Part shown: positions 10,971 to 21,214 of the stretch, in pieces
Numbering within the stretch: the first letter of the stretch is position 1
Layout of the letters: every line of letters starts with the position of its first letter
Source: Bartonella sp. TP
GTDB taxonomy: Bacteria > Pseudomonadota > Alphaproteobacteria > Rhizobiales > Rhizobiaceae
Direction of reading: 5' to 3'
DNA length: 64,000 bases
Assembly (NCBI RefSeq): GCF_030406085.1
Contig: NZ_CP129002.1
Span: 1-64,000, forward strand
Notes under the pieces: model-generated
The model's input: the letters and a program-made list of their open reading frames with translations, nothing else
Databases searched by the model: none
Told to the model about the DNA's origin: nothing
Translations under genes and position numbers: made by a program

Positions 10971-11905
10971 GATTACGCTATTTTTCAAGATTGCTGCTTA
11001 TTTTTTTGGTTTTTGTGCCGCAATTGGCGCAGGCAGCCTTTGTGCCAGCCAACGCGCTTAAGCCAAATTTACTAACTAGCGCTGTATTGCATAAAAATGG
11101 CGAAATTGTCAAATCCGGCTTGGTCTGGCGCATTTATATTACCGTGCCGATTAAGGGCGCTACGGCAAAGGTTAAAAAAGACAGTACCAATCAAGACGAC
11201 CAAGAACTAAAGCAAGTGCAAAGCTCGGCAAATCCGCAGGGGCAATTTGCCCTGCCGCCTGGTTTTTATTATGTGCAGTGCAATTTTGGCCGTATTAGCG
11301 TTATTGACACAGTTACCGTGCCAGCAACAGGAGTTGCCAAGCTGCAGCTAAATCTAGACGCTGGCGGTGTACAGCTAGACGCGCAGGTAAAAGACGGGCA
11401 GATTGAAAAAGAAAAGCTGCATTTTGCGATTTATGCCAATGACACAGAAAGCGATGACGCTGCGCTAATTCTGCCAAATATCAAGCCAAACATGCTAGTG
11501 CGCCTAAAAGCGGGCACGTATCACATAGTGTGCTATTACGGCCGGGTAAATGCCACAGAGCGGGCGAATGTAAAAATCGCAGCGGGTAGAATATCGCATG
11601 TGGCTTTTAAGCAAAAAGCCGCTAAAATCACCCTGCGCCTATTGCGCGAAGAAAATGGCGGGGCGCTAGCCAATACCAAATGGTCGATAGCCGACGCTTC
11701 TGGCGATGTGGTTTACGAAGCTACCGATGCCTATCTTAGTGTGATTTTAGCCAAGGGGCATTATGTTGCTATTGCTAGAAATAACGGTACCTTTCAAAAG
11801 GATTTTACAGTAGAAAGTGGCCAGAACACTAATGTGGATGTATTAACCGTGCAAAAACCACCAGAAAAGCATGTGAATAATGCTGATGATTGGGCTACGG
11901 ATTAG
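10967..11905 (+). CDS. Secreted protein with repeated beta-sandwich-like segments, function unknown
   Basis: A probable signal peptide (RLLLIFLVFVPQLAQA) precedes about 290 residues with three similar segments. Each contains a GxYxVxxxxGR-type pattern (PPGFYYVQCNFGRISV, AGTYHIVCYYGRVNA, AKGHYVAIARNNGTF), recalling carboxypeptidase-regulatory or DUF-type beta-sandwich repeats. I chose the TTG at 10967, which overlaps the erpA stop (TTGA); the frame is open back to 10940. It is probably co-transcribed with erpA. I do not recognise a function; periplasmic location is inferred. Confidence 0.6.
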   Translation: MRLRYFSRLLLIFLVFVPQLAQAAFVPANALKPNLLTSAVLHKNGEIVKSGLVWRIYITVPIKGATAKVKKDSTNQDDQELKQVQSSANPQGQFALPPGFYYVQCNFGRISVIDTVTVPATGVAKLQLNLDAGGVQLDAQVKDGQIEKEKLHFAIYANDTESDDAALILPNIKPNMLVRLKAGTYHIVCYYGRVNATERANVKIAAGRISHVAFKQKAAKITLRLLREENGGALANTKWSIADASGDVVYEATDAYLSVILAKGHYVAIARNNGTFQKDFTVESGQNTNVDVLTVQKPPEKHVNNADDWATD

Positions 11906-11987
11906 CCGCGTTTTTTTTCTAAATTATAAAAATAATTTATACTTTTTCCTCTAATATATTCTATTGATATATTATATGATATATTAG

Positions 11988-12040
11988 TGTGACATGGTGT
12001 CACATCATTCATGCGCAAAATGTCACAAGCTGAAGTGACA
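11988..12040. terminator. Cluster of TGTCAC/GTGACA inverted repeats between convergent genes
   Basis: TGTGACA-TGG-TGTCACA (11988-12004) is a perfect hairpin, and TGTCAC (12021-12026) pairs with GTGACA (12035-12040). The four arms can also pair crosswise. The cluster sits between the secreted-protein gene and the 3' end of thrS, so a bidirectional terminator is the simplest reading, although there is no strong T-run. A protein-binding palindrome is an alternative. Confidence 0.4.
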
Positions 12041-12041
12041 T

Positions 12042-14003
12042 TTAACGCAAATCTGGCGGCGTAGCTTCACTGCGCAATTGCTCTATGGCGCTGTCCAAGG
12101 ATAGCTCTATTTGGTCGGGTGAACCTAGGCGGCGCATATTCACACTATTCGCGGCTGCTTCTTTTTTGCCGCAGATTAAAATTACCGGAATTTTCTGCGC
12201 GGAATGCTCGCGAATTTTGTAGCTGATTTTTTCATTTCTAGTGTCTGCCACTGCGCTTAGCCCAGCCTTTTTTAGCTTTGCCACAACAGTTTCTGCATAT
12301 TCTATTGCTTCGCTCGTAACATTGGCTACTACAATTTGCTGTGGCGCGAACCATAGTGGCAAATGGCCTGCAAAATTCTCTAGCAAAATGCCCAGAAATC
12401 TTTCCATAGAGCCACATATCGCACGATGTATCATTATTGGGTGTTTTTTTTGTGAGTCAGAATCCGTATAGGTTGCACCAAAACGCTCTGGCAAATTAAA
12501 ATCTAGCTGCGTAGTGCCGCATTGCCAATGCCGGCCAATAGCATCTTGCAGTGTATATTCAAATTTTGGCCCATAAAACGCCCCTTCGCCAGGCAGAATG
12601 CCCGTGCTTATTGCACCATTTGACTGTTGCTTAATACGTTCTAAAACCTCTTGCATTATCGCCTCTGCTTTGTCCCACAAGGCATCATCGCCCACACGGT
12701 TTACGGGACGTGTTGAAAGCTTGATAATGATATTTTCAAAGCCAAAATCCTTATATACCGCCAAGATCAAGTCATTTATGCGCAAACATTCAGCAGCTAA
12801 TTGCTCTTGCGCGCAGAAAATATGGGCGTCGTCTTGGGTAAAGCCACGCACACGCATCAGCCCATGCAGCGCACCAGAAGGCTCGTATCTATGCACATTG
12901 CCAAATTCTGCTAGCCGCACTGGCAAATCGCGATAGGATTTTATGCCCTGTTTGTAGATCTGCACATGGCCGGGGCAATTCATTGGTTTTAGGGCGTAGG
13001 TTCTGGTATCTTCCGCGTCATTGCCCGCGGGTATTACCTTGAACATATTTTCTTTATACCAGCACCAATGGCCAGAGGTTTCCCACAGCGATTTGTCTAA
13101 TACTTGCGGGGCATTTACTTCGTCATAGCCATGTTGCTCTAACTGGCGGCGCATATAAGAAACCAGATTTTGAAATATCTTCCAGCCTTTGGCATGCCAG
13201 AATACCACGCCTGGACCTTCTTCTTGAAAATGAAATAGATCCATCTCGCGGCCCAAGCGGCGATGGTCGCGTTTGGCTGCTTCTTCCAACATATGCAAAT
13301 GCTGGTCTAGCTCGGCCTGTGTGGCAAAAGCTGTACCGTAAATGCGGGTTAGCATTGGGTTATTTGAGTCACCGCGCCAGTAAGCGCCAGCTAGTTTTGT
13401 TAAGCTAAAGGCCTGCCCGGCATAAGAGGTGGCGGGCATATGTGGCCCACGGCATAGATCTATCCAGTCGCCCTGCGAATAGATGCGAATTTCTTGAGTT
13501 TCGTCTATTGCCTCGATAAGTTTTAGCTTATATTCCTCGCCTCGTTGCTTGAAATATTTTACTGCTTCCTGGCGGCTCCACACGGCTTTGCGAAAGGGAA
13601 GATTGCGCTGCACAATCTCGCGCATTTTTTTTTCAATAAACGGTAAATCCTGAATAGTAATAGGTCGTTTTGTAGCAAAATCATAATAAAAACCATGCTC
13701 TATAACTGGGCCAATAGCTATTTGCGTGCCAGGAAACAGCTCTTGCACTGCTTGGCCCAAGATATGGGCTAAATCATGGCGGATTAGCTCTAGCGCCTGT
13801 GGCGATTCGCGCGTTAACAGTTCAAACTCGCCAGAGCCTTCAATTGGCGAAAATAAATCATAAAGCTTGCCATTTAGGCTATAGGCCGCGGCTTTTTTGG
13901 CCAAGCTAGAAGAGATAGATTTTGCCACATCTAGCCCTGTGGTATTAGCCTCATATTCACGCTGGGAGCCATCAACTAGGGTAAGTTTTATCGAATGTGA
14001 CAT
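12042..14003 (-). CDS. thrS: Threonyl-tRNA synthetase
   Basis: Class II synthetase that charges tRNA-Thr. From the N terminus it has a TGS domain, the editing domain with HxxxH ([16 protein letters not shown]), then catalytic motifs ([10 protein letters not shown], the motif 2 region [17 protein letters not shown], and motif 3 [17 protein letters not shown]) and a C-terminal anticodon-binding domain. The length of 653 residues is full for the family. Confidence 0.95.
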   Translation of the reverse strand: MSHSIKLTLVDGSQREYEANTTGLDVAKSISSSLAKKAAAYSLNGKLYDLFSPIEGSGEFELLTRESPQALELIRHDLAHILGQAVQELFPGTQIAIGPVIEHGFYYDFATKRPITIQDLPFIEKKMREIVQRNLPFRKAVWSRQEAVKYFKQRGEEYKLKLIEAIDETQEIRIYSQGDWIDLCRGPHMPATSYAGQAFSLTKLAGAYWRGDSNNPMLTRIYGTAFATQAELDQHLHMLEEAAKRDHRRLGREMDLFHFQEEGPGVVFWHAKGWKIFQNLVSYMRRQLEQHGYDEVNAPQVLDKSLWETSGHWCWYKENMFKVIPAGNDAEDTRTYALKPMNCPGHVQIYKQGIKSYRDLPVRLAEFGNVHRYEPSGALHGLMRVRGFTQDDAHIFCAQEQLAAECLRINDLILAVYKDFGFENIIIKLSTRPVNRVGDDALWDKAEAIMQEVLERIKQQSNGAISTGILPGEGAFYGPKFEYTLQDAIGRHWQCGTTQLDFNLPERFGATYTDSDSQKKHPIMIHRAICGSMERFLGILLENFAGHLPLWFAPQQIVVANVTSEAIEYAETVVAKLKKAGLSAVADTRNEKISYKIREHSAQKIPVILICGKKEAAANSVNMRRLGSPDQIELSLDSAIEQLRSEATPPDLR

Positions 14004-14027
14004 AAAATCCTCATATAGAAAATTAAA

Positions 14028-14303
14028 CTATATAATATGTTTTTGTTTGGAGCAAGTAATTTTGCGTAGATATTCTTTTATTGTTTTGGGCACGGGGTCA
14101 AAGCCGCTGCGGCCCCAGGGCTGGCAGGAAGCAAGGCGCAGCAAGGCCAAAAAGCCACCACGCCATAGGCCAAATTTTTCTATGGCCTCATAGGCAAAAT
14201 GCGAGCAGCTAGGGGCAAAGCGACATTGCCGCCCAACAAGGCTAGAAAATGTAAGTTGATATAGGCGTATCAACGCCATGGCGCATTTTCGCAAGCTAAT
14301 CAT
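14028..14303 (-). CDS. yidD: Membrane protein insertion efficiency factor YidD
   Basis: Small protein that assists YidC-dependent membrane insertion. The family signature is clear: LIRLYQLTFSSLVGRQCRF followed by APSCSHFAYEAI and GGFLALLRLASCQPWG. The open frame starts at 14321, but the ATG at 14303 overlaps the upstream stop as ATGA and gives MISLRKCAMALI, so I use that start (91 residues). Confidence 0.9.
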   Translation of the reverse strand: MISLRKCAMALIRLYQLTFSSLVGRQCRFAPSCSHFAYEAIEKFGLWRGGFLALLRLASCQPWGRSGFDPVPKTIKEYLRKITCSKQKHII

Positions 14304-14722
14304 TGCAGCTGCTCGAAACAATCTAGGCAGGCAAGAAAAGGCAGCAATATCGCACCAAAGCGTGGCTTATAGTCACAGGCGCTGTGCAAAATGCTAAATT
14401 CGTCAAAGCGTCCCCAATCGGGTTGAATTTTTGTGGCAAGCATTTGGCTGAGCTGCTGGTGTAACGTAACGATTTCTTGTGGTTTACTGCCAATAATGTA
14501 TTTTGCCAGCAAGGCGGCACTGGCTTGGCCCAAGGCACAGGCCGAGATTTCCTGGCCATAGGCGCTAATTAACTCACCTTGTTTTTTTAGGCTAACGCTG
14601 ATTACCGAGCCACAGATTTTGGACTGTTTACTGCTTCGCGCATCAGCGTCGGGCAGCAAGCCTATATGGCTAATATTGCCAGCCAAGGCCAAGAGTTCTA
14701 GGCTATATATGCTATTTCTCAT
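14300..14722 (-). CDS. IscU/NifU-like Fe-S scaffold-type protein
   Basis: A 140-residue protein of the SufU/IscU-like fold usually found beside yidD and folE in rhizobial genomes. Typical segments are DADARSSKQSKICGSVISVS, ACALGQASAALLAKYIIG and the C-terminal Cys-containing ILLPFLACLDCFEQ. The Cys ligands are partly diverged from true IscU, so a role in cluster assembly is not certain. It overlaps yidD by 4 bases. Confidence 0.72.
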   Translation of the reverse strand: MRNSIYSLELLALAGNISHIGLLPDADARSSKQSKICGSVISVSLKKQGELISAYGQEISACALGQASAALLAKYIIGSKPQEIVTLHQQLSQMLATKIQPDWGRFDEFSILHSACDYKPRFGAILLPFLACLDCFEQLQ

Positions 14723-14736
14723 TGCTTTACTTTATA

Positions 14737-14821
14737 TGGTGCGGTCGAGAAGACTCGAACTTCCACGGGTTGCCCCACAGCGACCTCAACGCTGCGCGTC
14801 TACCTATTCCGCCACGACCGC
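14737..14821 (-). tRNA. tRNA-Leu (GAG)
   Basis: The minus strand folds as a tRNA with a long variable arm, as in tRNA-Leu. The acceptor stem is GCGGTCG/CGACCGC with ACCA encoded; the anticodon stem CAGCG/CGCTG has loop TTGAGGT, giving anticodon GAG (reads CUY); the T-arm GTTCGAGTC is normal. The antisense of this tRNA lies in an open frame that should be ignored. Confidence 0.95.
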
Positions 14822-14862
14822 ATAGGGCTATTTTACTATGCTAAGCATAAATAAACAAGCCC

Positions 14863-15429
14863 CTATAATTTTAGCAAATCCAAAAAAGACTGCTTTAGCT
14901 TGGGGTCGCTTGTATATTCGCCCTGAAAATGCGTGGTAATAGTAGTTGAACCAGTTTTTTTTACCCCGCGCATGGCCATGCACATATGCTCGGCCTCTAT
15001 TAGAATTGCCACGCCTTTGGGTTGTAAATGCTGCATCAGCGCTTCGGCTATTTGCGCAGTTAGGCTTTCTTGCGTTTGCAGTCTTTTGGCAAAAATGTCA
15101 ACAAGCCGGGCTATTTTCGACAATCCTACCACTTTTTTATTTGGCAAATAACTTATATGGGCTTTGCCTATTATCGGCACCATATGATGCTCGCAATGAG
15201 AGTAGAAGCTGATATTGCGCACTAAGATTGGGTCGGTATAATTTGCAACCTCTTCGAATACTGTGCTTAGCACGGCTGAAGCTTCCATACTATAGCCAGC
15301 AAAGAATTCTTGCATAGATTTTACCACGCGCTTGGGGGTATCTTTCAGCCCTTCCCGGGCTGGGTTTTCGCCACTCCATAATAGTAGCGTTTCTACTGCC
15401 TTTTCGGCCTCACTTCTTGTGGGACGCAT
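14863..15429 (-). CDS. folE: GTP cyclohydrolase I
   Basis: Converts GTP to 7,8-dihydroneopterin triphosphate, the first step of folate synthesis, and can also feed queuosine. The zinc-binding motif [18 protein letters not shown] and the [20 protein letters not shown] helix identify type I FolE. The length of 188 residues is typical. folK and folP lie in the 45-46 kb region, so several folate genes are in this window. Confidence 0.95.
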   Translation of the reverse strand: MRPTRSEAEKAVETLLLWSGENPAREGLKDTPKRVVKSMQEFFAGYSMEASAVLSTVFEEVANYTDPILVRNISFYSHCEHHMVPIIGKAHISYLPNKKVVGLSKIARLVDIFAKRLQTQESLTAQIAEALMQHLQPKGVAILIEAEHMCMAMRGVKKTGSTTITTHFQGEYTSDPKLKQSFLDLLKL

Positions 15430-15449
15430 CTGTACCTCGATTTATTTTA

Positions 15450-16793
15450 TTAGCTATCTTTGCTCAGATATTTTTCTAGCCAATGTATGTCATAATCGCC
15501 TTTTATTATATCTTCATTTTCTACTAAATCTTGAAATAACGGCAGGGTAGTTTTTATACCGCCAATAACAAATTCGTCTAGCGAGCGACGCAGGCGCATC
15601 ATACATTCTGCTCTGGTGCGGCCATGCACTATTAGCTTACCGATTAAGCTGTCATAATATGGCGGAATTTTATAGCCAGCATATGCACCGGAGTCAACAC
15701 GAATGCCTAGCCCGCCTGGCGCGTAATAATGCGTTATTAAACCAGGCGAGGGGGTAAAGCTTCTTGGATCTTCGGCATTTATGCGGCATTCTATGGCGTG
15801 GCCTTTAAACTTTACCTCGCTTTGGCTTATGGACAAACCATTGCCAGCGGCGATATTTATCTGCTCATGCACTAAATCTAGCCCGGTTATCGCTTCGGTA
15901 ACTGGATGCTCTACCTGTAGGCGCGTGTTCATTTCTATAAAATAGAATTGGCCATTTTCGTATAAAAATTCTACGGTTCCGGCACCGCGATAGTTTATTT
16001 GCTTGCAGGCATTGGCCACTATGGTGCCAATTTCTTCGCGTTGTTGCGGGGTGATGATTGGCGAGGTTGCTTCTTCCCATATTTTTTGGTGGCGTCTTTG
16101 CAGCGAACAATCGCGCTCGCCCAGATGTATCGCTTGGCCCTTGCCATCGCCCAGCACTTGCACCTCTATATGGCGCGGTTTTTCTAAATATTTTTCGATA
16201 TACACAGAATCATCGCCAAAGGCAGCGTCGGCTTCGGTACGCGCTGTTTGCAGCGCTATCAGCAGCTCGTTTTGCGAGCGAGCCACCTTCATACCGCGCC
16301 CACCACCACCAGCCGCAGCTTTTATTATTACCGGGTAGCCAATCTCGGCGGCTATTTGTATGGCTTCTTCTTCTGTGGTTACCGCGCCAGCAGAGCCAGG
16401 AACAATCGGCAGACCTAGGCGCAGAGCTGTTTTTTTGGCCTCGATCTTATCGCCCATCATGCGAATATGCTCGGCAGTGGGGCCGATGAAAGTAAGCTGA
16501 TGTGCTTCTAAAATATCCGCAAATTTGGCGTTTTCTGAAAGAAAGCCGTAGCCGGGATGTATTGCGTCTGCTCCTGTGATTTCGCAGGCGGCTAATATTT
16601 GGTGAATATTTAAATAAGAATCGCGAGCGGGCGGCGGGCCTATACACACGCTTTCATCGGCTAGGCGTACATGCATAGCGTCGGCGTCGGCGGTTGAGTG
16701 CACCGCTACGGTTTTTATGCCCAGCTCTTTGCAGGCCCGTAAAATACGTAGCGAAATTTCGCCGCGATTTGCTATTAATATCTTTTTTAGCAT
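15450..16793 (-). CDS. accC: Biotin carboxylase subunit of acetyl-CoA carboxylase
   Basis: ATP-grasp enzyme that carboxylates biotin on AccB to start fatty-acid synthesis. The glycine-rich ATP loop [13 protein letters not shown], the catalytic region [16 protein letters not shown] and the N-terminal [11 protein letters not shown] are all present. At 447 residues it is complete. It lies 18 bases downstream of accB in the same operon. Confidence 0.96.
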   Translation of the reverse strand: MLKKILIANRGEISLRILRACKELGIKTVAVHSTADADAMHVRLADESVCIGPPPARDSYLNIHQILAACEITGADAIHPGYGFLSENAKFADILEAHQLTFIGPTAEHIRMMGDKIEAKKTALRLGLPIVPGSAGAVTTEEEAIQIAAEIGYPVIIKAAAGGGGRGMKVARSQNELLIALQTARTEADAAFGDDSVYIEKYLEKPRHIEVQVLGDGKGQAIHLGERDCSLQRRHQKIWEEATSPIITPQQREEIGTIVANACKQINYRGAGTVEFLYENGQFYFIEMNTRLQVEHPVTEAITGLDLVHEQINIAAGNGLSISQSEVKFKGHAIECRINAEDPRSFTPSPGLITHYYAPGGLGIRVDSGAYAGYKIPPYYDSLIGKLIVHGRTRAECMMRLRRSLDEFVIGGIKTTLPLFQDLVENEDIIKGDYDIHWLEKYLSKDS

Positions 16794-16811
16794 TTGTTAC
16801 CCATTCAATAT

Positions 16812-17279
16812 TTATTCTATAACCACTAGCGGTTCGTCAAACTCTACGGGTTGCGCATCTTCTACCAAAATCGCCTTTACAATTCCGGCACGTGGTGCTG
16901 TAATTTGATTCATCGTTTTCATTGCTTCGATAATAAGCAGGGCTTGGCCTGGCTCTACCATTTGGCCGATTTGTATAAACTGCTCGGCGCCTGGTGCTGG
17001 TGCCAGATAGGCTGTGCCAACCATGGGCGAGGTTATAGCATTTTCTAGATTTAGCGCATTTGCGGTAACTTCTGCCTCGGCTAGATTTAAAGCTACCGGA
17101 TTTGGCGCTTGTGCTATTGACATTGGCGCGGCTATAGCTGCGCCGCCATTGCGCGAAAGCCGAATGCGCAGGTCGCCTTTTTCTACCTCCATATCGGTTA
17201 AATCGCTTGTTTTTAAGATTTTGGCCAAATCTTCTATCAGCGCTGCGCTGATATTTTGCTGCTCTTCTTGTTCTTTCAT
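16812..17279 (-). CDS. accB: Biotin carboxyl carrier protein of acetyl-CoA carboxylase
   Basis: Carries biotin between AccC and the carboxyltransferase. The C-terminal biotinyl domain has the biotinylation motif EAMKTMNQI, in which the Lys is modified. The N-terminal ~70 residues are a flexible linker. The length of 155 residues is normal. A second overlapping minus-strand frame of similar size is an AT-rich shadow. Confidence 0.95.
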   Translation of the reverse strand: MKEQEEQQNISAALIEDLAKILKTSDLTDMEVEKGDLRIRLSRNGGAAIAAPMSIAQAPNPVALNLAEAEVTANALNLENAITSPMVGTAYLAPAPGAEQFIQIGQMVEPGQALLIIEAMKTMNQITAPRAGIVKAILVEDAQPVEFDEPLVVIE

Positions 17280-17307
17280 ATTGCATATACTCCTGAGTAA
17301 AATTTTT

Positions 17308-18039
17308 TTAGTTTTTGCTGGCCTCGTTGGCTAGCAATTCTAAATTCCCCACGCCGTCATATATTTTATTATTAACAATATAGCAAGGCGTGCCCTGAAT
17401 TTTTAACGCCATGGCGAGTTGCACATTTTCTAGCAAATAGGCTTGCAGGTTCTTATTTTCTTTTTCATCGCCCAGCTTTTGCTCTAGCAATTTTGTATCG
17501 GCGCCTAGTTTTGCTGCTAATTCTAGTGTGCTTTTTTTCGTAGCACGTTCGTTTAAATTCATCATATTATGCCAGAATTCTTGTTGCTTTTTGGGGTATA
17601 AAGAGCGAAAAGCGCGCGCTATCATATGGGCTTGCAATGAATCTTCGCCCAAGATTGGTAGGTCTTTTACGATTATACGTAAATCCTTGTGACTTGCCAC
17701 CAAGGCTTCTAGCGCTGCATTGCTTTGCTTGCAATAGCCACAATTATAGTCGAAAAACTCGATAATGCTATGCGGTGCATGGGGGTTGCCTAGCACCAAA
17801 TCTTCGCTGGCGTTATAGATGCGACTGCCGTAGCTTTGCAAGATTTTGCTACGTTCTTCTAATATGGCGGTTTGCTGTTTTTTTGCTAAATTTTCTTGTA
17901 CCTCTAGCATTATTTCTGGATGCTGCAGAAGATAATTATGAATAATATTTTCTACCTCTTGCTTGTTAATAGCACTTGCTTGCTGTATGAAAAATGTATA
18001 GATACAACAAATTAACAATATAAGAAGTTTTTTATTCAT
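17308..18039 (-). CDS. DsbA-family thioredoxin-fold protein (Com1-like)
   Basis: Secreted thiol-disulfide oxidoreductase. A signal peptide ([19 protein letters not shown]) is followed by a DsbA fold with active site CGYC in [16 protein letters not shown] and the cis-Pro region [15 protein letters not shown]. At 243 residues it resembles the Com1/DsbA-like proteins that precede accBC in rhizobia. It probably acts on periplasmic protein disulfides. It diverges from dus across a 64-base gap. Confidence 0.85.
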   Translation of the reverse strand: MNKKLLILLICCIYTFFIQQASAINKQEVENIIHNYLLQHPEIMLEVQENLAKKQQTAILEERSKILQSYGSRIYNASEDLVLGNPHAPHSIIEFFDYNCGYCKQSNAALEALVASHKDLRIIVKDLPILGEDSLQAHMIARAFRSLYPKKQQEFWHNMMNLNERATKKSTLELAAKLGADTKLLEQKLGDEKENKNLQAYLLENVQLAMALKIQGTPCYIVNNKIYDGVGNLELLANEASKN

Positions 18040-18103
18040 ATTTAAGACCTGAATGTTGTTAGATTTCTATTTAGCTTAGCAAAAATCTTTTTTCATAGCA
18101 AGG

Positions 18104-19075
18104 GTGGTAAAATCATTGAATCTCTGGGACATAAAATTTGCCGTTGCCCCCATGCTAGACTGGACAGACAGGCATTGCCGATTTTTCTTGCGGCAAATTA
18201 GCAAAAAAACTTTGCTATATAGCGAAATGGTGGTGGCCGATGCGGTGATTCATGGCAATAGAGAGCGCTTACTTGGCTTTGCAAAACAAGAGCACCCCGT
18301 GGCCTTGCAGCTGGGTGGGAGTTGTCCACAGAAATTAGCTGCAGCCGCTGTAATTGGCGCAGATTATGGTTATGACGAGATAAATTTGAATGTCGGCTGC
18401 CCTTCTAACCGAGTGCAGGCAGGCTGTTTTGGCGCTAGTTTAATGCTAGAGCCTAGGCTTGTTGGCGAGTGCGTAGCAGCTATGGCAAATGCGGTAAAGC
18501 TGCCAATTACCGTAAAATGCCGCATTGGCGTAGACGAGCAAGACAGGCAGACAGCGCTGGATGAGTTGGCAAAGTCGGTGTGTGCCGCTGGCGTGCAGGG
18601 GTTTTGGGTACATGCCAGGCGAGCTTGGCTAAAAGGGCTGAGCCCAAAGGAGAATCGTGAAATACCGCCCCTCGATTATTCACGCGTATATGAGTTTAAA
18701 CAAGCTTTTGCGAATTATTATATTGGGATAAATGGTGGCATAGCTGAGCCTGCGGCAGCGCAAGCGCATTTACAACATGTAGACGGAGTAATGCTAGGGC
18801 GAGCTGCCTATAAAAACCCGCTATTGCTAGCGCAATTAACTGGCGAGCAGGTAGATATGGGGCAGCTAGCAGAAAATATCTGTGCATATGCGGCGCAACA
18901 TCTTGCGCAAGGCGGGCGCCTAGCGCATATTACCAAGCATATGGCGGGGTTGTTTTATGGCCAACCAAGAGCCGCCCATTGGCGCCGGCAATTGGCTAGG
19001 CTAAATAGCGACAGGAATGCTACAGCGCTGCAGCTGCGGCAAGTATTTAATGAATTAGAACATATGGATGAGTAA
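18104..19075 (+). CDS. dusA: tRNA-dihydrouridine synthase, DusA type, with altered catalytic motif
   Basis: FMN enzyme reducing uridine in the tRNA D-loop. The N-terminal APMLDWTDRHCRFF and the motif NLNVGCPSNRVQ are typical of DusA. The catalytic loop, normally GAC(L/M)(L/M), reads AGCFGASLM here: the usual catalytic Cys is Ser, and a Cys occurs three residues earlier. Activity is therefore uncertain. The annotated GTG start at 18104 is not strongly supported; a TTG at 18116 is possible. The gene ends 2 bases before cobT. Confidence 0.82.
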   Translation: MVKSLNLWDIKFAVAPMLDWTDRHCRFFLRQISKKTLLYSEMVVADAVIHGNRERLLGFAKQEHPVALQLGGSCPQKLAAAAVIGADYGYDEINLNVGCPSNRVQAGCFGASLMLEPRLVGECVAAMANAVKLPITVKCRIGVDEQDRQTALDELAKSVCAAGVQGFWVHARRAWLKGLSPKENREIPPLDYSRVYEFKQAFANYYIGINGGIAEPAAAQAHLQHVDGVMLGRAAYKNPLLLAQLTGEQVDMGQLAENICAYAAQHLAQGGRLAHITKHMAGLFYGQPRAAHWRRQLARLNSDRNATALQLRQVFNELEHMDE

Positions 19076-19077
19076 TT

Positions 19078-20073
19078 ATGCACCCTTTTGATGATTTTCG
19101 CGCGCTTTTGACGAATTTACCAATTAGCGATGAGTTTGAAATTAGTTTGGTAAAAAAGCGCATTAATGAATGCACCCTACCAAATGGCCCGGTGCTAAAA
19201 GCGGGGGCGTTGGGGCAGCTTGGTAAATTAGCTTGCTGGTATGCGGGCTGGCGCGGCGCGGATTCAAAAGAGGTTAGAAATGTTATTTTGGCTTGTTTTG
19301 CGGGCAATAATGGCATTTTAAATAATGGCGAGCTTATAAAGAATTTGGTAATCTCTGCGCAAACTGGTGGGGCAGCGGTAAGCAATATCTGCCAGCTGAA
19401 TAATGTTGGGCTGCGTATTTATGATCTAGCTTTGGATTTTCCGACCATGGACATTGCGCAGGACGCGGCAATGGACGAGCGCGGCTGTGCAGCAACCATG
19501 GCTTTTGGCATGGAAACTATTGCTGGCCGGGTAGATTTGTTATGTCTTAGCGCCATGGGTGCGGGGCTAGAGGTAATAGAGGCAGCTGTAGCCACGGCGC
19601 TATATGGCGGCGCGCCAGAAGATTGGGGCCTGCCATCAAGCGAGCCATTGTTTTATAACAAGATTCAGCAGGCGCTAGCATTGCATGCGGTGCAATTACA
19701 CGACCCGTTTGAAATTTTGCGCCGGCTAGGTAGCCGCGAGATGGCAGCAATGGTGGGAGCAATTTTGGCAGCGCGGGTAGAAAAAATACCAGTAGTACTA
19801 GAAGGATATAGCGCTATGCTGAGCGCCGCTATTTTGCACAAGCTACATCCGCGCGCCATTGAGCATTGTCTAATTGGCCAAATCCCACAAGCGGCGCACT
19901 ATGTTAAATTAGCGCAGCAGCTTGGCCAAGAACCATTGCTAAATTTGCAAATGGAACATACCTTTGGGGCAGGGGGTGTCATGGCAGCTTCGATAATACG
20001 TGGCGCGGTGGCCAGTACTGCACAGTTGCAAAGCTTTGCACAAAGCCGCCACAGCCTAGCTGAGCGCGCCTAA
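19078..20073 (+). CDS. cobT: CobT-like nicotinate-nucleotide:DMB phosphoribosyltransferase homologue
   Basis: CobT activates the lower-ligand base of cobalamin. The fold signatures are recognisable: SAQTGGAAVSNIC near residue 100, and REMAAMVGAILAARVEKIPVVLEGYSA near residue 225. Key positions are changed: FAGNNGI replaces the usual FA(G/A)(D/N)HGV, and the C-terminal motif that carries the catalytic Glu in Salmonella CobT (GEGxGA type) reads TFGAGGVMAAS. The 331 residues are intact, so it may have lost or changed function. No other cobalamin gene is in view. Confidence 0.72.
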   Translation: MHPFDDFRALLTNLPISDEFEISLVKKRINECTLPNGPVLKAGALGQLGKLACWYAGWRGADSKEVRNVILACFAGNNGILNNGELIKNLVISAQTGGAAVSNICQLNNVGLRIYDLALDFPTMDIAQDAAMDERGCAATMAFGMETIAGRVDLLCLSAMGAGLEVIEAAVATALYGGAPEDWGLPSSEPLFYNKIQQALALHAVQLHDPFEILRRLGSREMAAMVGAILAARVEKIPVVLEGYSAMLSAAILHKLHPRAIEHCLIGQIPQAAHYVKLAQQLGQEPLLNLQMEHTFGAGGVMAASIIRGAVASTAQLQSFAQSRHSLAERA

Positions 20074-20080
20074 CTTCTGA

Positions 20081-20581
20081 TTAATGCGACGTGGCGCCCA
20101 AACCATATGGCAAAACCCGGGTGCTGCCCATAATTTTATTTAAAAAACCATTATCCGCTTGATGTATACTTGGCGTGCTATTGGTAGAAAAATTAAAAAT
20201 TCGCCCATCTTTTAGGCCATAATTAGATAATTTTACCACACGATGATTTGTGTCGAAATATACAGCATAAATCTTGCGATCTACAATTTTTGCCGACAAA
20301 AAATCGGCCTGGCGATAGCGTCTTTGCGATATATAATAATATACGTCATTTTTATTATATATAGTTTTTACAGTAGGGGTGCCCATGGCTAGCAATACTT
20401 GCTTTTGGCTTGAGCCAATTTTTACCGCCATTAAATCGTATTTATCTGGCACATAGCCTTCGCTTATAACCTGTCCCATGCCGAGCGGATGAGATATGTT
20501 GCAAGCGCTAAGGCTGAGCCCCGAGGTTAGTAAACCGCCTATTAGCAAAAGCGCTTTAAACTTTTTTGCATTATTTTGCAT
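20081..20581 (-). CDS. bamE: Outer membrane assembly lipoprotein, BamE/SmpA-OmlA family
   Basis: Small lipoprotein of the BAM complex that inserts beta-barrel proteins. The lipobox LSLSAC at residues ~22-27 gives a lipid-modified Cys, followed by the BamE-type core (KIGSSQKQVLLAMGTPTVKT ... DVYYYISQRRY). The frame is open to 20785, but the ATG at 20581 directly precedes the signal peptide, so the extra 68 residues are excluded. It diverges from the DUF177 gene, as in other rhizobia. Confidence 0.85.
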   Translation of the reverse strand: MQNNAKKFKALLLIGGLLTSGLSLSACNISHPLGMGQVISEGYVPDKYDLMAVKIGSSQKQVLLAMGTPTVKTIYNKNDVYYYISQRRYRQADFLSAKIVDRKIYAVYFDTNHRVVKLSNYGLKDGRIFNFSTNSTPSIHQADNGFLNKIMGSTRVLPYGLGATSH

Positions 20582-20678
20582 GCTCAGAATGTCTCCCACG
20601 AAGATAAATAAATATTGCCAATAAATATATAAGGCCTTATAATGGGTTAGACTATACACATAAATAAGGGCAGAGGCA

Positions 20679-21212
20679 ATGGAGTTTGCTTTAAATTTTC
20701 CTGTAAATATAAAAAATTTACCTAAAAATGGCCTAGCCTTAACTTTTACGGCCTCAAAAAAAGAATGCGAGGCGCTGGCAAGCAACCATGCTTTGCAGGA
20801 AGTAGAGGCTTTTTGCGCTGTTTATCGCATTTTTCGTGAAAATGCTGATATTATAAAATTAACTGGTGAATTTACCGCGCAGATAAAACAAAATTGCGTT
20901 TCTACTGGCGAATTGCTAAGCCAAGAATTATGCGAAAAAATCGACGCTAGATTCGTCAAAGCCCGCGCTCGCGCCCAGCAGCAGCCATATATAGTTGAAG
21001 ATACAGAGTTTTTTGAGCTATATAGCGGCGATTTTATAGATATAGGCCAGGTAACAGAAGAGCTTTTTGAACTGGCTATTGACCATTATCCACATAGCCC
21101 AAATGCACAGCCTATTGTTTTTTCTGCACCAGCTGATATAGATAAGGGCGAGGCGAATGATTATTCGCCCTTTTCGGTTCTAAAGCAGTATAAAGATAAA
21201 AAAGGTGCTTAA
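20679..21212 (+). CDS. DUF177 (YceD) family protein
   Basis: A 177-residue YceD-like protein. Family members are linked to 23S rRNA accumulation or ribosome assembly and usually sit upstream of plsX/rpmF. The core pattern [20 protein letters not shown] ... [21 protein letters not shown] fits, where the second half carries the family D-(I/L)-G-x-(L/V)-x-E-(E/L) pattern. It is the first gene of the run to merR, 2 bases before plsX. Confidence 0.82.
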   Translation: MEFALNFPVNIKNLPKNGLALTFTASKKECEALASNHALQEVEAFCAVYRIFRENADIIKLTGEFTAQIKQNCVSTGELLSQELCEKIDARFVKARARAQQQPYIVEDTEFFELYSGDFIDIGQVTEELFELAIDHYPHSPNAQPIVFSAPADIDKGEANDYSPFSVLKQYKDKKGA

Positions 21213-21214
21213 GT

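Noticed and set aside
16837-17286. A 149-residue minus-strand frame parallel to accB
   Set aside because: It is Arg/Ser-rich shadow sequence in another frame of accB, which has a full biotin motif.
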